Assembly: GCA_030549335.1 (NCBI GenBank) | Contig: CM060188.1 | Coordinates: 68,168,696 to 68,232,695 of the forward strand | Reading direction: 5' to 3' | Origin: Pontederia crassipes | Lineage: Eukaryota > Streptophyta > Magnoliopsida > Commelinales > Pontederiaceae | DNA: 64,000 bases | Shown here: positions 22,382 through 33,692 of the stretch, piece after piece | Layout: each line of letters opens with the position of its first letter | How positions within the stretch are numbered: the first letter of the stretch is position 1 | The notes under the pieces: generated by a model | Databases searched by the model: none | Told to the model about the DNA's origin: nothing | What the model saw: only the letters and a program-made list of their open reading frames with translations | Translations under genes and position numbers: made by a program

Positions 22382-23305
22382 GATATAATGGACGTCCTCC
22401 CAAATCTTGTTGGGTGAATGGTCCTACCATTGATTCGCAGCCCTTGGATGCAAAACGTGGGCGACGGGAGTTGTGGCACGCAGGTTGCCCTATCCGCAGA
22501 GGTCTGCTGCACGGTTCATGGTGGTGTGGCGCAAAGGAGCCCGGTTTGCGAATTTTCATTTCCCTTGTGAACAAATTCTATTTCCTTGTGAAATCTTCTC
22601 TCGGACGTTCAGCCCTAATGAACTCATACCCTCTTTCTCGATCCAACACTCGCTACTGCTATGTGAATCTAAAGTTTGGATCTAAATCCCGCTCCATCGA
22701 CTTGCAACTATTAATGTATTTGGTTAAATCTTCAATTGCTAATGGCACACTGTTGCTCCTTTCAAGAAGAGTCTTTGCAATGTTTTGGAGTTGCCCATCG
22801 TCATGTCGTTCATCGCATTGCGGAAATGAGAGCATATTGTTCATCTGCAGTGATCATAATACAAATTGTTGGCTATCGTCCGCTGATAAAGCCTGCAACT
22901 CATAGCAATGAGAGTTCATCCTGGCGGCGACGCGACTTCGAGTGGTGACAATAACCATGTTCCCGATCTTCCCGCTTGATGCTACAACCTTTAAGAGCTG
23001 CCATATGAATGCGGCCCACTCCTCCTGGTCCTCATTCTAGAAGTCATCTAGGATGAACCTCTCATTCGCGACATCAGGAAGGTCATGACATTGTGCACCT
23101 CTGCCGCGAATTGGGTGTCCTCTGCGCCACTCCTCCATGAACCAAGCTTCCTCTGCGCCACACCTCCGCTAACCGGGCATTAGACCTCCACGAATCGAGT
23201 AACCTATGCACCACAACTCCCATCACCCCACGTTTTGCATATGAGGACTGCGATCAATGGTAGGACCGTCCGCCCAACACGACTTGGGCGGACGACCATT
23301 ATATC
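22382..23305. mobile_element. Pack-MULE with long terminal inverted repeats, carrying NB-ARC gene sequence
   Basis: The left end GATATAATGGACGTCC and the right end (reverse complement GATATAATGGTCGTCC) begin long, clearly related inverted repeats. They share GGTCCTACCATTGAT, TGCAAAACGTGGG, GGGAGTTGTGG and TGTGGCGCA, extending to about 22560 and from about 23120. Inverted repeats of more than 150 bp are the mark of Mutator-like elements. The interior is a minus-strand fragment of a plant NBS resistance gene, not a transposase, so this is a Pack-MULE. A clear 9-bp target duplication is not visible; the right end abuts an LTR. Confidence 0.75.
22655..23095 (-). pseudogene. captured NB-ARC (NBS-LRR resistance gene) fragment
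   Basis: One continuous minus-strand frame reads CHDLPDVANERFILDDF (kinase-2/Walker B, normally LLVLDDVW), a stop where Trp is expected, NEDQEEWAAFIWQLL, SGKIGNMVIVTTRSRVAARM (RNBS-B, normally GSKIIVTTRSxxVA), YELQALSADDSQQF (normally YxLxxLSxDDSWxLF), and after a second stop GQLQNIAKTLLERSNSVPLAI (normally IxxKCxGLPLAI). These are kinase-2 to GLPL motifs in correct order and spacing. The P-loop and LRRs are absent. Two in-frame stops, both readable as Trp codon changes, show it is not functional as a receptor. The frame is otherwise intact over 140 residues, so capture is not ancient. Confidence 0.85.
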
Positions 23306-23306
23306 C

Positions 23307-23588
23307 AATTAATATTAATTAGGATTCTTAACTATATATCGTTGTTATTTTATCTTTATAGATTTTAGGCTATTTTAGATTTCATTGTAAATTACTATAA
23401 ATAGGCATAAATTCTTTGGGGAGTTCAATCAATATTCAATAATTTCATAAACCTATGTGGTATTATTTCTCGATGAATTTCACGTATCGATGGATTTTGA
23501 TTTTATCAAGCTAATGATAGTGTTTTGAACTATCAACCTCTTTCAAAATTTGTTAGGAAGTTATAATCTCCTCCACTTTACAATCCCA
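23307..23588 (+). repeat. 5' LTR of the small LTR element
   Basis: It starts against the right end of the Pack-MULE, and its first bases may be lost. A TATA box CTATAAATAG lies near 23394, and GATTTTATCAAGCT occurs near its end. Confidence 0.6.
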
Positions 23589-24492
23589 TGTGGTATCATA
23601 CTTTTGAGAAGATTTACTTCTTTGTCCCAGTGTTCATCTTCTTTCCCATCATCCATTTCTTTTTTGTCCTTCCTAATTGAATTGTATCCTTTAATTTTCT
23701 TTTCTTTATTTTGTTATCTCAAAATGACTACTTATTTATCTTTTTTTTTTCTCTCTCATGATACAATTAGTTACATTCTTTTTATTTTTGTTTTCTTTTT
23801 CTTTATTTTAATTTTATTTAACTAAAAAATGAGGATAGAGCCACCTTCATTTAATGGGTTCTCTTATCGATGAATTTTTACACTAAATTTTTAAGATTGA
23901 TTGTTTATTTGATTATTAGTATATTTCAAAGTCTCAACAAGCCAAATTAGTTCCCAACAAATTTTCAAACAAAGATTTATTACGCTGGAAAGATAATAAG
24001 CGTCTTTGAGCTTATCATAAAAATGACATGTCCGGACATGGTCAAAGTTGAAAAAATTACTTGTCGAATATTTTTTGCTTTCATCATATTATTAAATTAT
24101 TTTTCAGTAAACAAGTGAACGTCAACAAGAGGGGAAACTTTTGATATAATAAATTCAAGTTCATTTGATGAACATTAAGAAAATGATTGAGAGAGTTTAA
24201 CAACGATTGGATAATATAATAAATAAAATGTCCGAGAATACTTCAAAATATGTGCAATCTTATGAAAATCAATTTCTTTTGGAAGTTGTTACTTGTCCAT
24301 TGGAAAATTTCCAGAGACTATTGAAGATGTCATGAACTATCCAAATACTGAAGAGCTGGTTATAATGTATTTTCTTTCTAAGAAAAAATATCTTGTTATT
24401 TGGTATTGCTCTTTAGTTTTCTTGGTACAAAAGTTTCATATGATAAATTGAGGAAAAGATGGGACCCCTATGAGATGTGAAGCATGATCCTC

Positions 24493-24696
24493 TGAATTTA
24501 ATTTTCAGTTAGGATTCTTATCTAGATATTGTCGTTATTTTATCTTTATATATTTTAGCTTATCTTAGGTTCGATTGTAAGTGCCTATAAATAGTCATAA
24601 ATTCTTTCATGATTGGGAGTCAAATTAATATTCAATTATTTCATAAACCTATGTGGTTTTCTTTCTCGATGGAATCTGAATCTTGGCAGATTCTGA
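24493..24696 (+). repeat. 3' LTR of the small LTR element, left part
   Basis: It starts TGAATTTAATTTTCAGTTAGG-like. The remainder (GTTTATCAAGCT) lies directly after the CACTA element at 28321, matching the same position in the 5' LTR. Confidence 0.65.
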
Positions 24697-26464
24697 CACT
24701 ACAAGAAAATCATGTATTTGTAACAGACAATTTTTTATGGACCAAAATCCTTCGTATTTTTTTACGGCATTTGCGACAGGCTGAAAAACCTTCCAAAATT
24801 TGCAAGGCCAAAAAGTCCTTCCTACTAAGGACGACAAATTCCCGTCGATAATTATTTTTATAATAATATATATGTAATATAATATTAATATATGCTTAAT
24901 ATTTTATTATTTCAACTACTGACGGACCTAGCCTTCGGAGACTAAGCCCATCGTTAATTCAAATAATAATTTATTATTAATATTTATAATATAATATAAT
25001 GCATATTTCTTTTTCTACATTTATTTTTATTCTTTTATTGAAACATTAATAAAATAATATATTAAAAAAATGTAATTATTTTTCATTTTCTCATAATTGT
25101 CTTTAATATTTATTTTTTTACTCATTTCCTTTAATATATTTATAGATATACAATATAGATTATAAATAAATTTTATTAAAATATTTTAATTTACTATCCA
25201 AGATATAACTAATTTAATAATACCATAACTAATTTTAATCATATATAAATTAGTTTTAATCATACGTATAAATTTATGGATTAACTCTTATTCATAAAAA
25301 TATATATATATATATATTTTTTTTAAAAAAGTACATATATAAACTGTGACTGATAAGTATTCTAAGTTCTAACAATTCACATATTCTTTATTTAATTATA
25401 TATAATGATAATATTAAGATATATAATATGGATAGTATGTACACATATTGATTAACATTAGTACTATATATACATTAACATTATGAAATTAAGATATATA
25501 ATATTAAGATACATGTGTCTTTTATAATATGTCATTTTGTATACTTTTAAAGGGTCATTTATGATTTATAAAAAAGTTCATCATTATTTATAACATTAGT
25601 TATAAATTTAATTTATTAAGTTACTTTCTTATTAACTGTGAAATGTCAATTTATACTTTATTATCTTATTACAAGAAATATTTATTAAAAATAAAAAACA
25701 AATATGGATAAAATTATTTAGAAAAAACTAATATGTCCTTTTATATATTTTTAAAGAGTCATATTATGATTTATATTTAAATTAATCATTAATATGCTAA
25801 AATTTTAGTGCAAATTAAAATTTATCTATTTTACATTCTAAAATTTATCTATAATTTTTTATATTCTATATCTATTAAAACAAAACCTAGTGAAAAGAAA
25901 AAAAGAAAATTATGAGAAAATAAAAATAATGATAACTTAATTTTTTCCTATTTATTAATGCATCAAGAAAACAATATAAGTAAATGTAGAAAGATAGATA
26001 CGTATTATATCATAAACATTAAAAATAAAACCATTACCGATAGGTGTAGTCTTCGGTAAGTATTATTTTAATTTTTTAGTATTATTAAAAATCTGAAATC
26101 TGATTCAAATCCAATATAGCACCTATGGGTACATAAGAAATGTATCGAATCAATTCTTTTTAATGACTAGATCCGATAGCAACTTCAAAATGCACCTTTT
26201 GATGAGAGATATGAACAAGAAACTTCCAGAAAACTAGTGTTTTCTGAATTATATGAAGCCAGTTACTTCACCATCGAGAAAGGAGACTTCCATATCCAAG
26301 CTTGGCTCTGACGTAGCTCGCTTCTTTTTGGGTGTGAAGCAGTATCAAACCAGAATGCCCAATCTCCTAACATTTCCAAAATACTGCTAGTTGATGAAAG
26401 TTACTTTGGAATGAAAAAGGTAAAGTAAAGACAAATTGTTTGGTTCATGTCATTACATAGAATA

Positions 26465-27066
26465 TGGATATTTTATTACGAAGATTACCGATGAGTTTGG
26501 CCTTCGGTAGTACCGACGGATTTCGATGACTATCGAAGAGTAGAACCATCGATAAGTATTATTTTGATATTATATATATAATGTGATATAAAATAGAGGA
26601 TTAATATTTTATTATTAAGATTACTGGCAGGTTGAGCCTTCGATAGTATCGACGGATCTGCATCTTTTGGTACTACCGAAGGTTAAAACCATCGGTAAGT
26701 ATTATTTTAATATTGTATATATAATGTAATATAAAATAGAAGATGAATATTTTATTATTAAGATTACCGATGGGTGTAGCATTCGGTAAGTATTATTTTA
26801 ATATTATATATATAATGTAATATAAAATAGAAGAAGGATTATCGAAGGTAAAACTGTCAAAAATATAATTTTAGTATTATATATAATGTAATATAAATAG
26901 AGGATTAATATTTTATTATTAAGATTACCGATAGATTTGGCCTTCGGTAGTATGACGGACATCCGTCAGTACTACCAAAGGATAAAACCGTCGGTACATA
27001 TTATTTTAATATTATATATAATGTAATATAAAATAGAGGATTAATATTTTATTATTAAAATTATCG
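26465..27066 (+). repeat. tandem array of about 135-150 bp in the CACTA element
   Basis: Units run from ATTACCGATGGGTTTGGCCTTCGGTAG, through CCATCGGTAAGTATTATTTTAAT, to ATATAAAATAGAGGATTAAT, with the ending TTTTATTATTAAG. Five units begin near 26484, 26627, 26760, 26832 and 26923. Two are shortened. Single related motifs also occur at 24900-24960 and 26035-26060. Confidence 0.85.
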
Positions 27067-27079
27067 ATGGGTCTAGCTT

Positions 27080-27840
27080 TCCCGCGCCCTCTCGGTATAT
27101 CTCTCCCTCTCCCCTCTCTTTCTTTCCATCTCTCCCTCTCCCCTCCCCACCTACACTCTTCGTCTCCCCTCTCTCTATCTCTTTGCCTCTCTCTCACTCC
27201 CATGGTTACGACAACCTCCTTTGACTTCGGTGACCTCCGACAGCTCCGACGACTCCAACACCGGCCTCCCTCTCCGTCTCCCTCTCTCGACTCTGGCCTT
27301 CCTCTCTAGTCGCATGCAGGCTATCGAATCTAGCAGCCCGCAACCGGATCGTTCTCCCGCAGGCCGGATGCAGTCGCACGTAGGCCGGCTCGGCTGCAAG
27401 TGGTAGCATCCGGCTACACGTAGGCCGGATTTGGTCGCAAGCTGCTGGATCTGGAAGCCCACAGTCGGATCGACCACACGCAGGCCGGATTCGGCTGCAC
27501 GCAGGCGGCTCGTTCACAGGCTACCAGATCTGGCGATCACAGGCTGGATCGACCAGCGGCCCACAACTGATGTGTCCGCCTTCGGTGTCCGCCTTCGGCT
27601 GAATCGACATCAGGCATCCGGAATATGGCCCGCAAGCAGCCGGATCTAGGCGCCCAAAGGCAGCCGGATCCAGAAGTAGGCAATGGGATCTGGCCGCCTG
27701 TAATTGGATTCGGCCACTAGCTGATCGACATCTGGCTGCTGGCAGAGGCCTCTCTCTCCACTACTCCCCTTCACTCCTGATCGACATGTGTCATAAGATC
27801 GGGCCACATGGTGGCCGATCCGAGTGCAAGTACGATCTTT
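27080..27840. other. GC-rich island inside the CACTA element, unknown origin
   Basis: A pyrimidine-rich lead (CTCTCCCTCTCCCCTC) passes into sequence with repeated GCAGGCCGGAT(T)CGGCTGCACG units. The sharp rise in GC content against both flanks suggests a captured host fragment or an expanded minisatellite. Long frames are open on both strands, but no domain is recognised and the frames follow from the repeat. I do not call a gene. Confidence 0.55.
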
Positions 27841-28370
27841 TTTATATTTTAAAATAAGTTTGCTACGGGTCCCCTATCAAAACCTCTGACGGGAGAGCAC
27901 TCAGTCGGACGTTCCGGTGGGTCCATCCCGTTGGAGGTTACATCGGGAAAGTCTAATCAAATTTTTTGACGGTAGGCTTCCAGTCAGAAGCTCCGTTAGG
28001 TGAGTCCCCTCAGAGGTTCCAACGGGAAGCCTCCGTCGGAGGTTTCGATGGGGCCTTCTTGTCAGAACCTCCGATGGGCCTCAACCCGTTGAAAGTTTCG
28101 ACAGGACTATCCCATCAGTACATGTGATGGGAGCTACCGATGGGAACCCGTCGAAACATCCTTCGGAACCTTTGATGGATTTTGCTACTCGTTGGAAACT
28201 TTTTACCAACGAGAGCTTTTCAACAACCATCTTTATGTCGGAAACTATATTTTTTTATGTATTTCACAAGATTTTCGATGGATTTGGACATCAAAAATTG
28301 TGAAAATTGTTGTAATGTGAGTTTATCAAGCTATTTATGGTCGTGTTGAAATAAAATAAAAGACCACACC

Positions 28371-29139
28371 AATGTAATTGCTAGTCATCTTTGCGTTAAC
28401 TTGTACTCAACATAAACAATGTCGTGTTGGAAAAAGATAGAGTTTTGGATAGACATTCATGGTACTAGACCGCACAATTTTTTTTTTTTTTTGGGGGGGG
28501 GGGGGGGGTGGGGGGGGGAGGTGGGGTGAGCGCATAACTATTTAGGAGAAGCAAAGGTAGATAATAAAATGAAGGAAAATTCTGGGTGCAGATGCAAAAT
28601 AGTAGATGAAGGTAGACAAACAAGTTGGAGTTCGAAAAAAATTACTTAGGGTTTATCGCGATTGGAACGAGAACTTTGGGGGATGCAAATGCCCAAAATC
28701 GTGAATGATGTGTGCCTCTGTTCTCCTAGCTTCGGACACAGATGATCATCGCTAACTCTTCGGGTACAAGATCATTGTCAAACACATTTAGGTTAAATGG
28801 CAAAATTGGTAAAGGTAAAAGAAAAACAAAAGTTGGATTAATGAAATCAGTAAATGATAAAAGTTAATGGGTGTTGGAAGAATTATTTTTTAATTAGTCA
28901 TTTAATGATGTGAAGGAGTGAGAAAAATGGGAGGTGGCAGACACGTAAGGAAATAAAAAAATCGACTATCGACAATCATGAGGACAACATGTGCAAACCT
29001 TGAAAACTTAGAAGAACGTATAATTGCAAAAATAAAGTTGTAGGGCCATATAGGTATTTGAGCCAAAATTAGAGAACAACTCATATAATTTATCTTTAGT
29101 ATAAATAATGGCGAGATTGAGTTATAGATATTCAATGTT
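28371..29139. other. intergenic stretch after the CACTA/LTR nest
   Basis: It contains the poly-T/poly-G tract at 28478-28527 and nothing recognised as coding. Confidence 0.5.
28478..28527 (+). repeat. poly-T then poly-G tract
   Basis: About 15 T are followed by 16 G, one T, nine G and then AGG TGGGG. It has several G runs and could form a G-quadruplex; its length is prone to sequencing error. Confidence 0.9.
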
Positions 29140-29335
29140 ATTAAAATCAGACCGGTCGGTTTAACCATGACTCGCCATATAATTTGTGATTTGAGCCAAC
29201 ATTAAAAATCGAAAATGCAATTGAACTTGATTGGACTGGATTGAACCGTCAAGAATCGTCCAACTGGTGCAAACCCGGTTCAAAGGCAATTTTCATTCAT
29301 TGGACATTGGATTAAATTTGAAGGCCAATATTGGA
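29140..29335. repeat. partial element with ACCGG-rich terminus
   Basis: AATGTTATTAAAATCAGACCGGTCGGTTTAA resembles the left end of the element at 31850. A second ACCGGTTC-like word (AACCCGGTTCAAA) near 29275 may be the other end. It is probably a short deleted copy. Confidence 0.4.
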
Positions 29336-29721
29336 ACAACTAAGGTTTCTAAGGGATTAAACCTAAAATTTACTGCATAGTGGCTAGAAGGGGAGTTTTG
29401 GCGGACCTTTCACCTTTCGGCATCACTGTGTCGATCCATAGAAGTGGGACTATTCCAAGGATAGTAAAGGTGAGTCATGCTTTGCTCCATTTGTTTAGCA
29501 GTAGATGATTAACTTATTTTTTTTCTATTTTTCATTAGCCTCGATCAGATTAAAATGTTTGTTTTCCTATTTTCTTATTAGCCTTGACTGGTTCCATTAA
29601 TGTCCCTACCTTGTGAAGCGTTGGAGTAAATAAATAACACATCCTTCTCTGTTATCTAGGGTCTGTCATCTTCCTACACAAGACTTTGGGTACTATCCTA
29701 ATCGTGCTAATTTTATATTTA

Positions 29722-30384
29722 GGAGGCGTTTCTCTAGAGGTAATCTTTATAGATTACCAGGTAATATTATATTAAATTACCTAGGTCCATCACATTACCT
29801 CGTTTACTTATGATAGGTAATGGACAATCTGCATTGCCCAGACAATCCACATTGCCTATGAAGTGGCAATGCAGATTGCCTATAGGAGGGTAGGCAATCC
29901 ACATTACCACTTGGATTGTAATCTTTTAAATTTTACTTTTCACATTTGTCCTTTATAGTTTTATTTAAATAAATTCTAAAACACATTGAATAAATCATAA
30001 TAATAATTAAATAAATTATAAAATTAATCAAATAAATAATATAATTATTGTGACTATATTATTATCATATTTTAAAAATATATTAATTATTTTATACATT
30101 TTAATTTTATAGGTGAGAATATATATTTGTGATTTAAGTTTATGAAGTTACAAATAATTTATATATCTAAACATAATTCTTTTGATTAGAGGTATATCGA
30201 TAAAAATTGAATATTAACTCATAAATCTATATTTTCTTATAAATAACTAATATGAATTGCTAGATAGATTCTTTATGCATACTAAAGGTAATACACATTG
30301 TTGGCAATTTAACAAGTGGTAATCTTTTTAAGAGGCAATCTACATTGTTAGGTAATATTGAATGGCAATGCAGTGAACGCACCC
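29722..30384. mobile_element. PIF/Harbinger-like MITE (663 bp) with TTA target duplication
   Basis: TTA flanks both sides (29719-29721 and 30385-30387). The ends GGAGGCGTTT and, in reverse complement, GGGTGCGTTC are weakly mirrored. Inside, GGTAAT(C/G) and GGCAATxxxxATTGCC words occur in both orientations near each end, forming a foldback. There is no ORF. Confidence 0.6.
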
Positions 30385-30387
30385 TTA

Positions 30388-31739
30388 GTGTTATGTTTTT
30401 ACTTTTGGTTTATTCATTTTACTGTCATATGGTCGTAATCAGTATACCAACCTTGATGGTGTACTTACTACTTGACGTCCATAATAGTAATGATCATGTG
30501 AAAATAAATAAATGTTTATATTTAAAAAGCTTAAAAAGGGTATCTATAAATTAAAATAAATGTCATTGCAAATTAACTTGTCTTTCCATTATGCATGTCA
30601 TTGAAGAAACTCATTGTAATTCTGGAAGTCCACACTTACTTTGCGGAAAATAAAGTATTATTTTTTAATTAAGAGATTAGGAAGTATGTAACTAACTTTC
30701 GTATAACTAATATGTAGTTAACAAATCGGGAACAATATATCATGATTATATGATTGAGATTTAATCTTTATTAAATTTAATGTTAAGTTACTAAATTTAA
30801 TTTCAACGCTGTAATCATCAGTTCACATTCATTAATATCTTTTGTAACATTCGTTTGGGCAGTTAAACAACCTGTTAGCTGGTCATTCGGCATCACAGAA
30901 CTATTTTTTCCCAGAAATTTGTAACATTCGTGGTATTGTAATTAATCTTTTTTTTTTACCAACTGCCATAGCTGGTCTTAGACTAGGGTCTCAAAAACGC
31001 ATAGTTAAGTATGGAGTTCCTCATATATCCAACAAATCATGCATGCATCAACAGAATTTATTAATATATAGTCCAAAATTTATTTATATTAAAAAAATAT
31101 GTAACATAAAATGATCATAAAACATATTTCATTTCCTTTCCAGAATTTAATTAGATTTTAGGAATGTTGATATAATATAAAATATTAATTATTTTACTTG
31201 TATAAAATATCAATCAATTTGCATTGGTTACTTTAATTTTATATGATTTGTTTTAACAATTAATTAAATAATAAAGAAGGCCCTCTTTGGAGGGGATCCA
31301 AGCCATGAGTGAGGTTTCATTCAGTTTCTTAGTGACAATGGGCGATGCCTTCGGAAATACGGTTAGGTTAAGTCCCACAACAAGCCTCTTTTGTATGAAA
31401 AGAATGAATTTTTTTATCGAACTTCCTTTCGAGAGGGGAGGACTAGGGAAATCCTATTGATTGCTGCTTTCTCCATACTTACAACTTTGCGGAGACATGT
31501 GTTTTTTATAACAATAATAATAAAATAAATAATAAAGAGCCTTGGGTTGATAAAACTTGAGGAGATAGACTCGGGAACAAATTTTATTGGGAGCTCCATT
31601 CCAGAATTCAGGCATAACCATTAGTAGAGAAGTTATGAGAACAACGTTACTTCTCATTTGCTATTATAGAATATTGATTAATTTACTTTTACTTCTATGG
31701 TCTCATTTTATATAACATTTAATTAGTTTGTTATTGCAT
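30388..31739. other. AT-rich intergenic stretch with one odd GC-balanced block
   Basis: Most is plain AT-rich DNA. The part 31270-31640 is more balanced and reads as if from another source, but I could not place it. Confidence 0.4.
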
Positions 31740-31849
31740 ATTGTAGGAAAGCATGACTTCTCAAGAATCACCTTCAACACAAACTTCTACAACTCCTATA
31801 TTGGTCCATTTTACGAGATAGAAAAAGGATATATAGCATCAAAATCTAT

Positions 31850-32535
31850 GTTATCAAAATTGAACCGGACCGGCCTGTAATCTAGTTCGGTTGATATTAA
31901 AATCATTTTTTATGTTGAACCAGCCAAAACCGATTGAACCAGACGGTTGAATTGGTTTAACTCGGTTCAATTCAAGTTTTAAAAAATTTAAAAATGAAAA
32001 AAATAGGAAAGTTAAAAAAGGAAAAAAGAAAAGAATATAAGAAAGGTAAAAAAGGAGGGAGTATGATATGTATAAAATTAAATAAGAATTGAAATAAAAA
32101 AGGTAAGTATTCAAAATTGATTACCATTAAAATGGAAAATTATTAAAGGGCATAAATAAAGGAAATAAAAAGGAAAGTGTTAAAGAAAAAAAGATATAAG
32201 AATAATTCAGGATAAAACTTATTCATATAGCATCTATCATTAATAAATAATAGATACTAAATTAATAATAATCTATTTGTGTTAATCTTATTATTTATCA
32301 TTATTAAAATTTTATAATAAATAAAATTATGTTATATTAGTTTTTAATATCTTTAATAGGTTATTAGTACAATATTCATATATTATATCATATAACTTAT
32401 ATTATATCCTTATAATTATTATAAATAATATCATTTTAATAAAATTTGATTCAATCTGGTCGACCCGGTTGGATCAGTCAAACCATGACCTAATAAGAAG
32501 TCCAGTCCGATCCCGGTTCGGTTCTGAAAACATTT
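31850..32535. mobile_element. non-autonomous element with ACCGG-rich inverted termini
   Basis: The left end GTTATCAAAATTGAACCGGA and the right end (reverse complement GTTTTCAGAACCGAACCGGG) are similar over about 24 bp. TTATCAAAAT appears at both sides (left near 31854, right near 32540), which could be part of a 9-10-bp target duplication and would suggest a MULE-type element. The interior is AT-rich with no ORF. It lies inside the hAT coding region. Confidence 0.55.
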
Positions 32536-32602
32536 ATCAAAATATGTTAGTGAGGGAGCAAATGCAAAGGGAAAAAAAATATTGTTACGTAGGTGGAGGT
32601 AT

Positions 32603-33692
32603 TGATGCGTGTAAAATTGATAGCAAACGCTAGTAAGTGCACTAGTCGCTCAAGTAATAAAGTGAATGAATAGAGTTATCATTCCCACGAGGACGGTTAA
32701 TAACTTAGATTCTATTTTAACCTTATTAATTGAGAAATTAAGAAAATATATGATTTCAGATGTGAATAAAAAGGAAATAATAAAAATAAAGGAAATGATC
32801 ACTTGAAGAAATAAATGATTTGATTATTAGAGTACCTAATTATCACACTAAAATGTAATAAATTTTCTCAACTTAGAATTAGTTGAATCAATAACAAAGT
32901 GAATTCCAAAAATTAGTTAATTAATGTTTCAGGCTTTAACTACTATCTTATGAATAATTAGAATAAATTAATCCTTTCATTTTTAAATTTACTTAATTAA
33001 TCATAAGATGTATTAAAATAGAATTAATATTAGGGGCTTTTTCAAGTCACCTTAATAACTACACAAATTAGGTCTCTTTCGATTTTCCTACTTGTGGCAT
33101 GCAATAAATAAGATCAATGCTAGAAACTATTATGAAAATAATCACTTTTTCTCATATAGCAATCAAATTATAAATCATGGAATCAAAGGAAAGCATTAAA
33201 TATGAAATTGTAATGCTGTTAAAGATTCAAATTAAACTAATATTAAGAAAGATTTCAAAACATAAATAGGGTTCAACTAGAATAACCCTAATAAAAGAAT
33301 AAATATGAGAATAACAACATTAAATCTAATGGAAAAGATTGAGAAAAGAAAACAAAGAACTCTGGCAGCCGCTGTGCACGTGCTCTCACGAGTTTTCGAC
33401 AGGGCTTCGCTATTGTTCTTGCTCTTTTCCTCTTTGTAGGCTTCAATTCTATGCTCCAGAGTGTTTTTTTGAGTCCTCTTCTATCTTCTTTTATAAGTTT
33501 TCTCGTCCTCCAAAGAAAGAAACCAAAAATCTATTCAAAAAGTGGATAAAATATGCCCCATAACCGTCCAACAGACCGTCGTCACGGCCGTGACAAGGTT
33601 CTTCATGACTGTGACAGTGGGTTGTCAAGGCCGAAAAGGACTTAGATACTTTTCTGCTGAAAATTTTTTCTGTCACGACTGTGACAACATCA
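32603..33692 (-). repeat. solo LTR (1090 bp) of an Athila/Tat-like gypsy family, with 5-bp target duplication
   Basis: It runs TGATGC...ACATCA and is flanked by GGTAT on both sides (32598-32602 and 33693-33697). The plus-strand start holds AAGTGCACTAGTCGCTCAAG and CCCACGAGG, the reverse complement of the tail of the LTR at 6317-8037, so it lies in minus orientation. No internal region remains, as expected after LTR-LTR recombination. The U3 end carries the palindromic word GTCACGGCCGTGAC and variants. Confidence 0.9.

Larger units (their letters stand above)
24697..28317. mobile_element. CACTA transposon, non-autonomous (3621 bp), with TGA target duplication
   Basis: The left end is CACTACAAGAAAAT (24697) and the right end in reverse complement CATTACAACAATTTT (28317). 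TGA is present on both sides (24694-24696 and 28318-28320), the 3-bp duplication of CACTA elements. The interrupted LTR resumes at once, which confirms both ends independently. Subterminal words such as ACCGATGGG, CTTCGGTAG and CCGTCGG/TCCGACGGG crowd both sides. No transposase domain was found. The centre holds a 135-150-bp tandem array (26465-27065) and a GC-rich island (27080-27840). Confidence 0.9.
23307..28370 (+). mobile_element. small non-autonomous LTR element, its 3' LTR split by a CACTA transposon
   Basis: Related LTRs lie at about 23307-23588 and 24493-24696, the latter continuing after the CACTA at 28318. Both contain TTAGGATTCTTA, TTATTTTATCTTTATA, CTATAAATAG (TATA) and TTTCATAAACCTATGTGGT. 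After the first LTR, TGGTATCATAC at about 23591 resembles the usual tRNA-Met primer site. The 0.9-kb interior has only a faint gag-like start and no pol, so it is a TRIM/LARD-like fossil. The LTRs differ by roughly 15% by eye, so it is old. Confidence 0.65.

Noticed and set aside
27012-27649. Several ORFs of 60-103 residues on both strands
   Set aside because: GC-rich repeat composition; all overlap each other and none carries a domain.
29390-29720. Short exon-like reading RRGVLADLSPFGITVSIHRS
   Set aside because: No domain or partner exon found; too short to support.
31270-31660. Possible organelle-derived insert (sharp change in composition)
   Set aside because: I could not match it to any plastid or mitochondrial gene from memory; a search would be needed, so no feature is called beyond the note.
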